A stretch of DNA of 64,000 bases from Nostoc sp. NMS9. Lineage in GTDB: Bacteria; Cyanobacteriota; Cyanobacteriia; Cyanobacteriales; Nostocaceae. Location of the stretch: contig NZ_JABXKL010000005.1 in assembly GCF_017114995.1 (NCBI RefSeq), positions 62,001 to 126,000 on the forward strand. The letters run 5' to 3'. The notes under the pieces are model-generated. The model saw nothing but the letters and a program-made list of their open reading frames with translations, had not been told where the DNA came from and ran no database searches. Shown piece after piece: positions 36,686 through 45,187 of the stretch; the stretch's first letter is position 1, and every line of letters begins with the position of its first letter. Both the position numbers and the translations under genes were made by a program.

Positions 36686-37352
36686 TGGAGTGTTGTAAAA
36701 TTTGCTTCAGTTTCAGAAGTCCCTGGCGAGTCCAGCTTTTCACGCTTCCCAGGGGTTTATGCAGTTGTTGGGCAATTTCTGATTGGCTCAGTCCGGCATC
36801 ATACGCCAGTTCAATCACCTGTCGTTGCTGATCGTTAAGCTGGGTCAATGCCTGCCGTACTTGCTGCGATCGCTCATTTAAAACAGCTTGCTCAACCGGA
36901 GTAGGCGCGGGGGGTGCAGTAGTGACGTTCTGCCCCCAACGTTGCACCAAATTAAGGGTGCGACTGCGCGATCGCAATTTGTCGATCGCCCGCGATCGAG
37001 TCATGGCAATCAGGTAGCGCATCAAATGACCGTGTTTAGCAGAGTCAACCGGACGCTGCCATAGCGACAGAAAAATTTCTTGGGTCAGGTCTTCGGCTTC
37101 TGGCTGGCTTTGCAAAACTTTCAGCGCCACTCCATACACCACACTGCCATAGCGATCGTAAAGACACCCTAACGCTGCTGGCTGCTTTGCCTCTAGATCG
37201 TCCAAGAGTACGGCATCGCTCTTCGATGACGGTTCTGATGAATGGCGATCGGGAGAACTTAAATCCATAGATTCAGGTGAACAGACCGGGGCTAATTTTT
37301 CTGCAAAAATGCCCAATGCATCTTGCAACGTGAGTGCCAATCCTAATTTCAC
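36678..37352 (-). CDS. ECF RNA polymerase sigma factor (SigK-like)
   Basis: 224 residues as opened, but M29 (about 37268) is a plausible true start because the first 28 residues are poor in family character. Sigma region 2 at about 50-125 (LYDRYGSVVYGVALKVL, EAEDLTQEIFLSLW, YLIAMTRSRAIDKLRS) and region 4 at about 165-220 (LNDQQRQVIELAYDAGLSQSEIAQQL, GSVKSWTRQGLLKLK). Pairs with the RskA-type anti-sigma gene that overlaps its end. Divergent from the secreted-protein operon across a 479-base spacer, which is its most likely regulon along with itself. Confidence 0.9.
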   Translation of the reverse strand: MKLGLALTLQDALGIFAEKLAPVCSPESMDLSSPDRHSSEPSSKSDAVLLDDLEAKQPAALGCLYDRYGSVVYGVALKVLQSQPEAEDLTQEIFLSLWQRPVDSAKHGHLMRYLIAMTRSRAIDKLRSRSRTLNLVQRWGQNVTTAPPAPTPVEQAVLNERSQQVRQALTQLNDQQRQVIELAYDAGLSQSEIAQQLHKPLGSVKSWTRQGLLKLKQILQHSID

Positions 37353-37831
37353 AACTTTTTTTAAGCATAGAGCAAACTTACTTTCATCTCTAAAACGATT
37401 GGTGAAGCTAATTGGATGAGTCTAGCGTCGAAATTTTTTAGAAGTCGGTTATTTCGTTGTGATTAACTCGCACCCCAAACCGAACGAACCGCGAACAGCA
37501 GTCTAGCAAAGCATTTGAAAAGTTTAAATCCAAAATTGCTTCTCAGTCGTCTTAAAGGTAGAGACAAGTAAGTAACCCAGTTAGCATTCTTTCCAGGCAT
37601 CAGTTGCAACTAAATTCCTGAAATCAGGCTAATTGCTTACCTACCCACTCCTACAGCTTTTAACACTGGCCATTGCACTGCAATGTCCCGACGAAATTTA
37701 TATCGTCAATTTGCAACGCCCTTCTTTGGCAGTTTGGATTCGACCAAATTGTCTGAAAGTTTGTGCTGCATCTCAGCATTGAAGGTCAGTAAAACCGCTG
37801 TAGCCAAACAACTAATCTCAGAGGTAATTCT
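37353..37831. promoter_or_regulatory. Divergent promoter region between sigma operon and cupredoxin operon
   Basis: 479 bases with no reading frame. It must hold promoters for the minus-strand sigma/anti-sigma genes and the plus-strand four-gene operon. Several GAAC-containing blocks stand near 37470-37495 (ACCGAACGAACCGCGAACAG), the core of many ECF -35 boxes, but no convincing -35/-10 pair could be fixed by eye. Confidence 0.4.
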
Positions 37832-38188
37832 ATGCGACGCTCTATTTCTGCGCTGTTAACAACACTGCTGCTGTTTGCCGCCATTTTGCCTGCTGGGGCG
37901 CAGACCCAAACCGCACCAACCAGCTTCAATCCCTACGTGGCAAAGCAACCTTCTAAAAACCAGCTTAATTCGTTTAATCTGGCTTCTCTAGCGTATCAAG
38001 GTTACTTAAAAGACCAAGGCATTCCCAGCAATGGTGCATTGATGTCAGCGATCGCTTCTGGAACAATCACGGCTCAAGACATTATTCAAGCTGCTGTTAA
38101 AGCGAATCGACTACCTGAGCAAACACTAAGCGATCGAGGCTATCGCCATAACCTTGAAGATCAACTGCAAGGATTTACACAAGACTAA
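37832..38188 (+). CDS. Secreted protein of unknown function
   Basis: 118 residues. Signal peptide 1-23 (RRSISALLTTLLLFAAILPAG, cleavage after AGA). The mature part has SFNPYVAKQPSKNQLNSFNL and helical segments, with no family I recognise. First gene of a tight four-gene operon divergent from an ECF sigma factor; the next gene starts eight bases later. AGAGG lies about eight bases before the ATG. Its position suggests a periplasmic partner or sensor for that system. Confidence 0.7.
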   Translation: MRRSISALLTTLLLFAAILPAGAQTQTAPTSFNPYVAKQPSKNQLNSFNLASLAYQGYLKDQGIPSNGALMSAIASGTITAQDIIQAAVKANRLPEQTLSDRGYRHNLEDQLQGFTQD

Positions 38189-38196
38189 AAATTAAG

Positions 38197-38490
38197 ATGA
38201 TGAAAAACACATTTCGCAAGTACCATCGGCTAATTGCCACACTCTTTTGTTTGCCATTACTCTTTACTGCTCTGACTGGTATTAGCATTGCCATCGCCGA
38301 CAGATGGTTGCATCAAGAAGAGCTGGCTGGATTTTTAATCACTGTTCACACCTTGCAAATCTTCAAACTCGATGCCATTGTGCCAGTTTTAAATGGGCTA
38401 GGTCTAATTGGCTTAGTGGCTACCGGAGTGAGCATGACTGGACTGTTTGCTAAACGCCGTCAACCAAAGCGGATGGAAGAACGCCCATGA
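38197..38490 (+). CDS. Small PepSY-associated-type membrane protein
   Basis: 97 residues with the start MMKNTFRKYHRLIATLFCLPLLFTALTGI, as in PepSY-associated TM helix proteins, and three hydrophobic segments (about 12-34, 42-52, 58-80) before a basic tail KRRQPKR. The KYHRLIA motif is the typical first-helix signature. Lies eight bases after the secreted-protein gene and overlaps the cupredoxin gene by four bases, so translation is coupled. May be a reductase or assembly partner for the cupredoxin; inference only. Confidence 0.7.
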   Translation: MMKNTFRKYHRLIATLFCLPLLFTALTGISIAIADRWLHQEELAGFLITVHTLQIFKLDAIVPVLNGLGLIGLVATGVSMTGLFAKRRQPKRMEERP

Positions 38491-38894
38491 AATACATTTC
38501 TTATTTTTTCATAGCGATCGCCAGCGCCTTTGTGGTCATCCTGTTGTCGTTGTCATCCTGTAGTCCGAACCCTAAGACAACGACTAGCCAACCAATGGTG
38601 ATGAAAGAGCAACCCCAAACTAGCCACCAAGCTGCCGATGCTACAGTCAAAATCCGTAATTTCAAATTTGAGCCAGCGAATTTGGCGATCGCTGTTGGTA
38701 AAACTGTTCAATTTATCAATGTCGATGAAGAACCCCACACGGCTACGGCTACGGATGGTACTTTCAACTCTAAAGCACTGGATACCAATCAAACCTGGAA
38801 CTACACCGCCACTAAACCGGGTACTTATCCCTATATTTGCTCAGTTCATCCCTTTATGAAAGGGACGTTGACAGTAACAAATAAGAAAAACTAA
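38487..38894 (+). CDS. Cupredoxin (plastocyanin-like) lipoprotein
   Basis: 135 residues. Lipoprotein signal with lipobox LSSC (C25), linker rich in Q/T to about 50, then a plastocyanin/azurin fold with type-1 copper ligands H84 (EEPHTATATD), C118, H121 and M124 (CSVHPFM). Strand motif FKFEPANLAIAVGKTVQFIN is typical. A membrane-anchored periplasmic electron carrier or copper-binding protein. Overlaps the preceding small membrane-protein gene by four bases and the phosphoesterase gene follows by 14, so all are co-transcribed under probable control of the divergent ECF sigma factor. Confidence 0.9.
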   Translation: MKYISYFFIAIASAFVVILLSLSSCSPNPKTTTSQPMVMKEQPQTSHQAADATVKIRNFKFEPANLAIAVGKTVQFINVDEEPHTATATDGTFNSKALDTNQTWNYTATKPGTYPYICSVHPFMKGTLTVTNKKN

Positions 38895-38908
38895 CCAGAG
38901 GAATACCA

Positions 38909-39820
38909 ATGGAACGCAGAAAATTTCTTGAACACGTAGGCTGGACAGGACTCGGCATTGTATGGGCTGTTGGTGGAAATGGCTTATTAACTGCCTGTCA
39001 GGTGGGAGAACCAAATGCTCAAAAATCATCCACGGCTTCACCGTTTTCCTTCGTTCAAATTAGCGATACGCACATCGGTTTCAAAAAACCTGCAAATGAA
39101 CACGTGACCGATACACTTCAGAAAACGATCAATGCGATCAATGCCTTACCCACTCCACCCGCCTTTGTCATTCACACCGGAGATATCTCCCATTTGTCTA
39201 AACCAGAAGAATTTGATCGGGCCAAACAACTACTTTCTCAATTGAAAGTCCCACTGTTTACCCTACCAGGGGAACACGATACGATTGGCGATCGCGGCAA
39301 AGCCTACGAGGAAGCCTTTAACCGCAAGGATGTCAAAGAAGGCTTACAGGTTTGGGATCAGGCGGGAATCCACTTTGTCTCCTTGACCAATGTGCTGGAT
39401 TTTGGGGCAACTGGTACGGGCAAACTAGGTCAGGCGCAATTGGATTTGCTCTCCAAAGATTTGGCAGCGCAGAAAAAGGATACACCTCTAGTTGTTTTCA
39501 GCCATATTCCCCTATATGACCTTTATCCCAAATGGGGATGGGCAACTGCCGATTCGGCAAAGTTGCTCTCACTGCTATCTCGTTTTGCATCGGTCACAGT
39601 GTTAACGGGGCATATCCATCAAGTGATTGAGCACAGCGAAGGCAATATTCGCTTCCACACCGCTGCGGCGACTGCCTATCCCCTTCCCGCTCCAGGTCAC
39701 GGTGATCAACCTGCTCCAGTCAAGCTAAGCGAAAATAATCTCTTGGCAGTGCTCGGATTCCGTACAGTTGAGGTAATTTCCCTTAAAGATACTAGAGTTG
39801 ACCAACATGCTCTCTTGTAG
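38909..39820 (+). CDS. Calcineurin-like metallophosphoesterase, exported
   Basis: 303 residues. Starts MERRKFLEHVGWTGLG, a twin-arginine-like signal, with a possible lipobox LTAC (C30). Dimetal motifs in order: D53xH55 (ISDTHIG), GD92xxH (TGDISH), G-E-H123-D (PGEHD), SHIP and GHIH. The usual Asn of the GNHD motif is Glu here. Last gene of the cupredoxin operon, after AGAGGA at the right spacing. Likely a periplasmic phosphodiesterase or phosphatase; substrate unknown. The pairing with a cupredoxin and ECF sigma factor points to an envelope stress function. Confidence 0.85.
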   Translation: MERRKFLEHVGWTGLGIVWAVGGNGLLTACQVGEPNAQKSSTASPFSFVQISDTHIGFKKPANEHVTDTLQKTINAINALPTPPAFVIHTGDISHLSKPEEFDRAKQLLSQLKVPLFTLPGEHDTIGDRGKAYEEAFNRKDVKEGLQVWDQAGIHFVSLTNVLDFGATGTGKLGQAQLDLLSKDLAAQKKDTPLVVFSHIPLYDLYPKWGWATADSAKLLSLLSRFASVTVLTGHIHQVIEHSEGNIRFHTAAATAYPLPAPGHGDQPAPVKLSENNLLAVLGFRTVEVISLKDTRVDQHALL

Positions 39821-39927
39821 AAATATAGTTCAACTACTGTCTGGTGCGATCGCATCAAGGGTGCTTTTGGATATAACCGAAGAACTCAAGGAAGCGAGTG
39901 CAAGAACTTTCTAGGAGCAAGCTTTGA

Positions 39928-40198
39928 CATCACCGTGCCAATTTGGGAAAACTGTACGTTAAGGAATCTCTTGAGCCACTTCGTCGCAGAGTTGTTGCGC
40001 CGTTGAGGCTCTGGAAATACTCTCTAAAACTAGTTTTCAGTCTAAAAGTAAGAAACGTAGTTATCAACGTTTCTTAAAACTAACTTCAAGTCACGCCTCT
40101 ATCTGATGAAATATCACATAATAAAAACTGGCGGAAACTATTGCTGTACAAAGATTACAGCATCATCGTGCCAATTTTCCCAAATTGGCACGATGATG
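39928..40198. mobile_element. 271-bp MITE-like element with 24-bp terminal inverted repeats
   Basis: Left end CATCACCGTGCCAATTTGGG plus AAAA (39928-39951) is the inverse, with one difference, of 40175-40198. The right end is also followed inward by a second inverse copy, giving an 18-bp-arm perfect hairpin at 40160-40177/40182-40199. No reading frame of note, and no clear target duplication at the flanks. Confidence 0.65.
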
Positions 40199-40260
40199 CC
40201 TATAAGGCTATACTGTTTCACCAACTTTTACTCTCTACCTAAAGAGAATATTTTCCCAGG

Positions 40261-40322
40261 ATTACACGAATGAGCCAATACGTGTAATTAGTGGCTATAT
40301 ATATTGATGTGGCGTTGAGCCG
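40261..40322 (+). repeat. Right copy of the ~62-bp direct repeat
   Basis: Same order of blocks as 35545-35606: ATTACACG, AATACGTGTAA, CTATATATATT, GCGTTGAGC. The two copies bracket the sigma-factor and cupredoxin genes and the MITE-like element. Confidence 0.7.
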
Positions 40323-40539
40323 ACAATCGTGTAATTTGGGTTTAGATGATACAGAGTAGAGCATATATTCTGAAAAAAAAGCCTGCCTGATCTCAGAAAA
40401 ACAGGTAAAACGGCTCTTTTATAAAGGCTGCCAATCACTTGTAGTAAAGGTTTAGGGCTACCAGTGCTGCGAAACTTCCTTCCCCAGTCAGGGCTATGAC
40501 CCTAAACATAACTTAGGCGATCGCTATAACGACTCTAAA

Positions 40540-41442
40540 TCACTTACCAACAGCTAATACTAGACCTTCATGGGCTAGTATGGCTTGAGGAAAAGCAGAT
40601 TTAATATCGACTTGAACCTGGTCAAGAAAATCATCATGGTCATCTGGGTGATGATGAGAAATAGCTAGCCGTTGAACGCCAGCACTCAGAGCTGCATTCA
40701 CCGCAGCTTGCCAGAGTAAATCAGCAGAATCATGGTTGTGAGATGTAGGCGGAGTATAAGTGGCATTGGCAATCAGCAAGTCAACGCCTTGAATGAACTG
40801 TAAAATCCGCTCTCGCTCCACTTGATCGGCATTCTGGTGCAAATCTGTGATGTAAGCAACACTATACTCTTGCCAAGTAACTCGGTAGCCAACTGACCGC
40901 TGAGTTTGATTAATTAATGCAGTTGTAATGGTGACATCATCTAACTTCACGTCACTTTCTGGAGTCAGATTGTAAAACTGCAATTCCGACTGCATTACCT
41001 GTAAAGGGTAAGGAAAGTGTGGCTGGAGCATCTGATCGTACAGACATTGTTTGATTGAGGCTCCATTTGAGGCAGCTGTGCCGTAAATATGGAAGCAATT
41101 TTCCCCAATAAATGCGGGAGCAAAAAAGGGAAACCCTTGAATTCGGTTCGATTGGCAGTTGGTAAAAAATAAATGGGCTTCTAGTGGCTGTTGCAGTTCT
41201 TGCCAAGTTTTACCCAGTATGCGTAAGCCAGTACCGCCATCAAAAATCAAGCGTTTTCCAGCTACATGTATTTCTACACAAGCGGTATTACCACCATAAC
41301 GACTAGTATTGCTACTGGGAGTGGGAATCAAACCTCTTACACCCCAGAATTGCACGATAAATTCACCTGCTGGGCTACTTGGCAGGGTAGATGACTTTTC
41401 TCTTATGTAGCTCTGGGAATCCGACAACTCAAAATTTGACAT
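40540..41442 (-). CDS. Metallo-beta-lactamase-fold protein lacking the HxHxDH motif
   Basis: 300 residues of the cyanobacterial MBL-fold group with FWGVRGLIPTPSSNTSRYGGNT (33-54) and FDGGTGLR. The zinc motif HxHxDH, expected at 95-100, reads N-C-Q-S-N-R, so the first four ligands are gone, although surrounding residues (RIQGFPFFAPAFIG) match active relatives. The C-terminal His-rich segment AISHHHPDDHDD is kept. It is therefore probably a pseudoenzyme or binds metal differently. AAGGAAA lies close before the ATG. The next gene downstream of it is unrelated; panD is 12 bases upstream on the same strand, so they may share a transcript. Confidence 0.85.
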   Translation of the reverse strand: MSNFELSDSQSYIREKSSTLPSSPAGEFIVQFWGVRGLIPTPSSNTSRYGGNTACVEIHVAGKRLIFDGGTGLRILGKTWQELQQPLEAHLFFTNCQSNRIQGFPFFAPAFIGENCFHIYGTAASNGASIKQCLYDQMLQPHFPYPLQVMQSELQFYNLTPESDVKLDDVTITTALINQTQRSVGYRVTWQEYSVAYITDLHQNADQVERERILQFIQGVDLLIANATYTPPTSHNHDSADLLWQAAVNAALSAGVQRLAISHHHPDDHDDFLDQVQVDIKSAFPQAILAHEGLVLAVGK

Positions 41443-41454
41443 TTTCCTTGAAAT

Positions 41455-41838
41455 TTAGACCTTACTGAGCAGGTCATCGTAGCGCCGCACTTCCAACAGC
41501 CTGTTTTTTTCGTCCACAATGACTACCGTAGGAGAGTAACTTTTTAACTCTTCTGGAGTGAACTGCCCGTAAGTCATTATAATCAAGCGATCGCCAATAA
41601 TGCCTAGACGTGCCGCACCTCCATTTAGCTCAATTATTCCTGAATGAGCTGGAGCGGGGATCGCATAAGTAATAAAGCGCTGACCGTTGGCACTATTAAC
41701 TACTTGCACCTGCTCATAAGGTAAGATACCAGCTTTTTCCAAAAGGATTTCATCAATGCTGATACTACCTACGTAGTTGATATTCGCCCCTGTAAGGGTG
41801 CAGTTATGAATTTTTGCCAAAAGGAGAGTACGCTGCAT
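41455..41838 (-). CDS. panD: Aspartate 1-decarboxylase
   Basis: 127 residues, the usual length. The self-processing site G24-S25 in NYVGSISID produces the pyruvoyl group that decarboxylates aspartate to beta-alanine for pantothenate and CoA. Start [20 protein letters not shown] and the NGAAR-like segment ([12 protein letters not shown]) are diagnostic. Its stop lies 12 bases before the MBL-fold gene, an apparent two-gene unit. Confidence 0.95.
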   Translation of the reverse strand: MQRTLLLAKIHNCTLTGANINYVGSISIDEILLEKAGILPYEQVQVVNSANGQRFITYAIPAPAHSGIIELNGGAARLGIIGDRLIIMTYGQFTPEELKSYSPTVVIVDEKNRLLEVRRYDDLLSKV

Positions 41839-41919
41839 TCTGGTTTGGGTTTGGTGGCAGTTTTTGCGATCCGTAACAAGCGAAAGTTATCAAAGTGAAG
41901 AGTTAGGAATAAAAATTCA

Positions 41920-41963
41920 TAACTCTTAACTCCTAACTCCTAACTCCTAACTCTTAACTCCTC
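41920..41963 (+). repeat. Heptameric tandem repeat TAACTCC/TAACTCT
   Basis: About six imperfect head-to-tail copies in the 127-base spacer between panD and ppa, of the short tandem repeat kind. Confidence 0.85.
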
Positions 41964-41965
41964 TA

Positions 41966-42478
41966 TTATCCTCTATAAGCTTTGACGGATTTTTCTACTA
42001 AAGCTGCAACCTTGTCTACATCTTGCCAACCGAGAATTTCAGTCACCTTTTTTTCCAAATTTTTATAACTACGGAAAAATTCAGCAATTTCATCTAAGCG
42101 GTGTGGTGCTAAGTCTTTCAGGGATTTTACTTGAGTGTAGCGCGGATCTTTGTCAGGAACACAAAGGATTTTTTCATCGCGATCGCCACCGTCAATCATC
42201 TCCAAAAAGCCAATTGGTCGCGCAGCAATAACACAACCTGGAAAGGTCGGCTCGTCAATTATGACCATACCATCTAGGGGATCGCCATCATCAGCCAAAG
42301 TATTGGGTACAAAGCCGTAGTCATAAGGATATTGTACCGAGGAATAAAGTACTCGGTCTAGAGCAAAAGCTTCTAGTTCCTTGTCGTATTCATATTTATT
42401 TTTACTTCCGCCAGTAATTTCAATCAGAACGTTGATTAGACCCGGTTTCGGTTGGGCAGGAATACGAGATAAGTCCAC
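41966..42478 (-). CDS. ppa: Inorganic pyrophosphatase (family I)
   Basis: 170 residues. Signature [11 protein letters not shown] (about 63-73) with the metal-binding acids, the KYEYDKE entry segment, and DKDPRY near 109. Hydrolyses pyrophosphate to drive biosynthesis; soluble hexamer in bacteria. Full length with conserved C-terminus. An AGAGGAG element stands seven bases before the ATG. Confidence 0.96.
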   Translation of the reverse strand: MDLSRIPAQPKPGLINVLIEITGGSKNKYEYDKELEAFALDRVLYSSVQYPYDYGFVPNTLADDGDPLDGMVIIDEPTFPGCVIAARPIGFLEMIDGGDRDEKILCVPDKDPRYTQVKSLKDLAPHRLDEIAEFFRSYKNLEKKVTEILGWQDVDKVAALVEKSVKAYRG

Positions 42479-42908
42479 AAAAAACTCCTCTGATAACGGT
42501 AAATTATGGGGACACTCAGTCAGCTTCGCTCCCCGTGTAGAATTTTAGGGCAATATGGATCTCTTCCCAAGGTATTTGTTCTATGGCATAGGGGACTGCG
42601 AAGAAACTTTCAGCTGTAACCTATAACCTCTAACCTATTCCCTTGAATTAGCCAAAAAATAGAAAAAGCGTTACGAGCAAACTTCGTAACGCTTTTTCCA
42701 AGAGGGTATTATGGATATCCTCTGCCCTTAATTGCTGTTAGAGGAATTTTTATCCTAACTTTGTTAAGACAACTGAAATCTGGAGTCACACAATCCAGAC
42801 TTAGCTTATGCTTGACGAACTACACCGATATCTACAGAGATTGCCTCAAAATCAGCGTTCTGCTTTTTTGTAGATATCCTCATGAGGAAATGCGACTGGG
42901 AAGCTCGA
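42479..42908. other. Intergenic region with one strong terminator
   Basis: No gene seen other than short frames without coding character. Holds the ppa promoter region and the hairpin at 42663-42697. Confidence 0.5.
42663..42697. terminator. Bidirectional rho-independent terminator
   Basis: AAAAAGCGTTACGA (42663-42676) pairs perfectly with TCGTAACGCTTTTT (42684-42697) around a seven-base loop, with A and T tracts that serve either strand. Suited to end the small minus-strand gene at 42909-43094 before ppa. Confidence 0.8.
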
Positions 42909-43094
42909 TCAATCTTGATTTCCTTGTATGTTTTGGATCAGAGGTTGCTGGTTATTTTGAACATTAGTTGAAGAATAGTGGGCGATGACAAATACGGGTA
43001 GGGTAAGAGTCAACAGAGCGATCGCAGTTCCCACAATGTCTGCCAAACGTTGGGAATATGTATCGGCATTGGCAGACTGGCTATTTGAATTCAT
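42909..43094 (-). CDS. Small single-span membrane protein, unknown function
   Basis: 61 residues: a polar start NSNSQSANADTYSQRLADI, one membrane helix (about 20-40, VGTAIALLTLTLPVFVIAHY) and a short Gln/Asn-rich tail. I recall similar short proteins in Nostoc but no function. A good terminator lies 210 bases downstream, and the coding style is cyanobacterial, which supports a real gene. Confidence 0.55.
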   Translation of the reverse strand: MNSNSQSANADTYSQRLADIVGTAIALLTLTLPVFVIAHYSSTNVQNNQQPLIQNIQGNQD

Positions 43095-44095
43095 ACAAAA
43101 TTGAAGTTCTTCGTAACACTGTGTAGGTTTACTCTCTGAGTGAGAGTATTAATGCTATTTTAGCTATTTTTAAACTGTAAAATGTGTAGCATTCTACAAT
43201 TTAAACCAGTTCTACAACTGTCATAGTAGCCTTTTTATACATGGGCTTCTTAATACAAAGTTACAACTAAACAAATCATCTTTTATTTTGTAATTAATAT
43301 TTTCAGATGTTTCCCTGTATGGTGTAACGGGTTGCATACGCAAAGCCAACTTTGACAGCATCATAAGTTACATTTTTTCGCTGATTAAAGATTAATTAGC
43401 AAAACATATTTGTCCGATACTTCATGATTATAACATCTTAAAACGCCTTTGATAAGGTCATTTTACTGGAATTGCCAATTTGTGATACAGGACACAAAAC
43501 CGCAATTGCACTGAATATCTCTCAGTGCTTTTGATTGTTATATGGTAGTTATACACAAAAATATTTGACACCAGAGAAGAAATAGGTAGGAATGATTTTT
43601 GTAACTAATGATAACTACCGAATAAATACAGATACATCAACTGTATAAGGCAGAATGGATTCAGTGATATCACTAAACAAATATTCAAGAATTTTAATTT
43701 TGCAATCTGTGTAATATCACAGCAATTTTGTCAATCTATATAAAGGTAGAGTAAAAAAGTTTTAGAAGCTGGCGTAGACATTTAGTGGGTTATTACCAAA
43801 CTTTCCTCATATCTGAACAAAAAACCTAATCCCAATTTCCAGATCTAAATCCGTATAACTTTTGGATAAATTAAAATCTAAGACGAAAAATTGTATAACA
43901 AATTAATCAGCTAAAAAAACCGCCACTAAATATAATAGGGCGGTTTGGTTAAGCAATCGGAGGGTAATTACAGATTACTCTGCTAATAAATGAAATTGCT
44001 GTAACGACGTTTGCACTAAATTGGGCATTGGGCATTGGGCATTGGAGATTAATTATTCTCCCCTGCCTCCCCTGCTCCCCTGCTTCTTCATCTCC
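43095..44095. other. 1-kb AT-rich intergenic region
   Basis: No reading frame with coding character, no tRNA, no recognised riboswitch. A hairpin AAACCGCC/GGCGGTTT (43917-43924/43939-43946), AT-rich on both sides, could be a terminator. At 44021-44046 the heptamer TTGGGCA is repeated, followed by a pyrimidine-rich repeat to the DUF362 stop. Confidence 0.5.
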
Positions 44096-45067
44096 CTACT
44101 CCCTTCCATAAACACTGATTGGTTCCTTGATAAATCGGGTGTAAAGATGCTTAAACGTAGACTTAATTACGCGGGGCATACCAAAATCAATAGGCATTAA
44201 CTTGTCTGGTAGCCGCCAATCTTCTATTTTTAATAAGTCAGGATTAAAATGCGGAAACTCTATGGCAGCAAGTTCTGGACAAACTCCTAGCCTTTGAGAA
44301 GCTGCAACTGTGGGCACTTGTTCAGGAGAAACATTGAGGATTTCTACCATTGCCCGATCTAAGGCAAATATATCTGATGCGGCTGCTAAAATGCCCAGTT
44401 GGCGAGGTTCCCCGTTGCTGGGGCCATTACCTTCATGACCGATGATACCATCTAATATGGTTAAGTCAGGGTTAATCGCTCTGGCAGTTTCTACTAACAT
44501 TTCACCAAATCTATTTGCGTCTTTTCCCGCTTCCATGTGCCACCAAGCTTTCATTTTGCCGGGGACACAACCAAACAGGTTTTTTACGCCCAGTGTTAAT
44601 GTCAACTGGGCATGTGATTTCACTTTGGGTAAGTTAATCACTACGTCTGCTTCCATTGCTTCTTTAGACAGTCGCAGATGGTTAAAATTGTCACTGACGG
44701 TTTGGTAATGCTGACCGTGAAAATCGATGATAGGAAGATTGAGTTCTTCTAAAATAGGCAGATAGCCATTTGCTACTGCTACGCCCTTGGCACTACCAAA
44801 AGCAGGACTATCGCCCAAAAATGGCTTACCGCCAACCTCAATTACCATTTGGGCAACTTCATAAACTAGTTCGGCACGGGTGATACACTCTTTACCAGGA
44901 CGCGATCCTGTAAGTAGATTCGGTTTGAGTAAAACGCGATCGCCTTTTTTTACAAACGCTGCTATTCCTCCAAAAGGTTGCAGGAGAATCACTAAAGATT
45001 CCCGTAAAGCCTCTCGTTCGTAGGATGTAGCCCGAATGAGACTAACAGCTGGTTTTTGAGTCTGCAT
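44096..45067 (-). CDS. DUF362 domain-containing protein
   Basis: 323 residues from ATG 45067. The open frame extends 38 codons upstream, but that part is just translated tandem repeats (GNWALGIGHWAL, SPSFPSFPS), so the internal Met of MQTQKPAVSLIRAT is the real start. DUF362 features: LLKPNLLTGSRPGKECITR, GDSPAFGSAKG, NLPKVKSHAQLTLTLGVKNLFG and the DGIIGHEGNGPSNG block. Proteins of this family are linked to iron-sulfur or metal handling; no ferredoxin cysteines are present here. Function not established. Separated from aspA by 120 bases of repeats. Confidence 0.8.
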   Translation of the reverse strand: MQTQKPAVSLIRATSYEREALRESLVILLQPFGGIAAFVKKGDRVLLKPNLLTGSRPGKECITRAELVYEVAQMVIEVGGKPFLGDSPAFGSAKGVAVANGYLPILEELNLPIIDFHGQHYQTVSDNFNHLRLSKEAMEADVVINLPKVKSHAQLTLTLGVKNLFGCVPGKMKAWWHMEAGKDANRFGEMLVETARAINPDLTILDGIIGHEGNGPSNGEPRQLGILAAASDIFALDRAMVEILNVSPEQVPTVAASQRLGVCPELAAIEFPHFNPDLLKIEDWRLPDKLMPIDFGMPRVIKSTFKHLYTRFIKEPISVYGRE

Positions 45068-45187
45068 GGATAGATGGGGGATAGAGGGAGATGAGGGAAA
45101 TGAGGGAAATGAGGGAGATGAGGGAGACAAGGGGAGAATAACCAATGCCCAATGCCCAATGCCCAATGCCCAATTCCCCATAACCTA
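45068..45187. repeat. Two tandem repeat types between aspA and the DUF362 gene
   Basis: A GAGGGARAT-type purine run at about 45078-45132 and four to five copies of the heptamer AATGCCC at 45143-45176. They create a false N-terminal extension of the DUF362 gene on the minus strand. Confidence 0.85.

Larger units (their letters stand above)
39821..40539. other. Intergenic region holding a MITE-like element and a 62-bp repeat
   Basis: No gene seen. It contains the inverted-repeat element 39928-40198, a separate 10-bp-arm hairpin (TAAGAAACGT/ACGTTTCTTA, about 40047-40075) inside it, the right copy of the 62-bp repeat at 40261-40322, and AT-rich sequence to the MBL-fold gene. Confidence 0.6.

Noticed and set aside
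43095-44095. Possible small RNA or tRNA gene in the 1-kb spacer
   Set aside because: No cloverleaf or recognised conserved RNA pattern found by eye; a covariance-model search would be needed.
45068-45181. N-terminal extension of the DUF362 gene
   Set aside because: The extra 38 codons are heptameric and purine-rich repeats; family homology starts at the internal Met.
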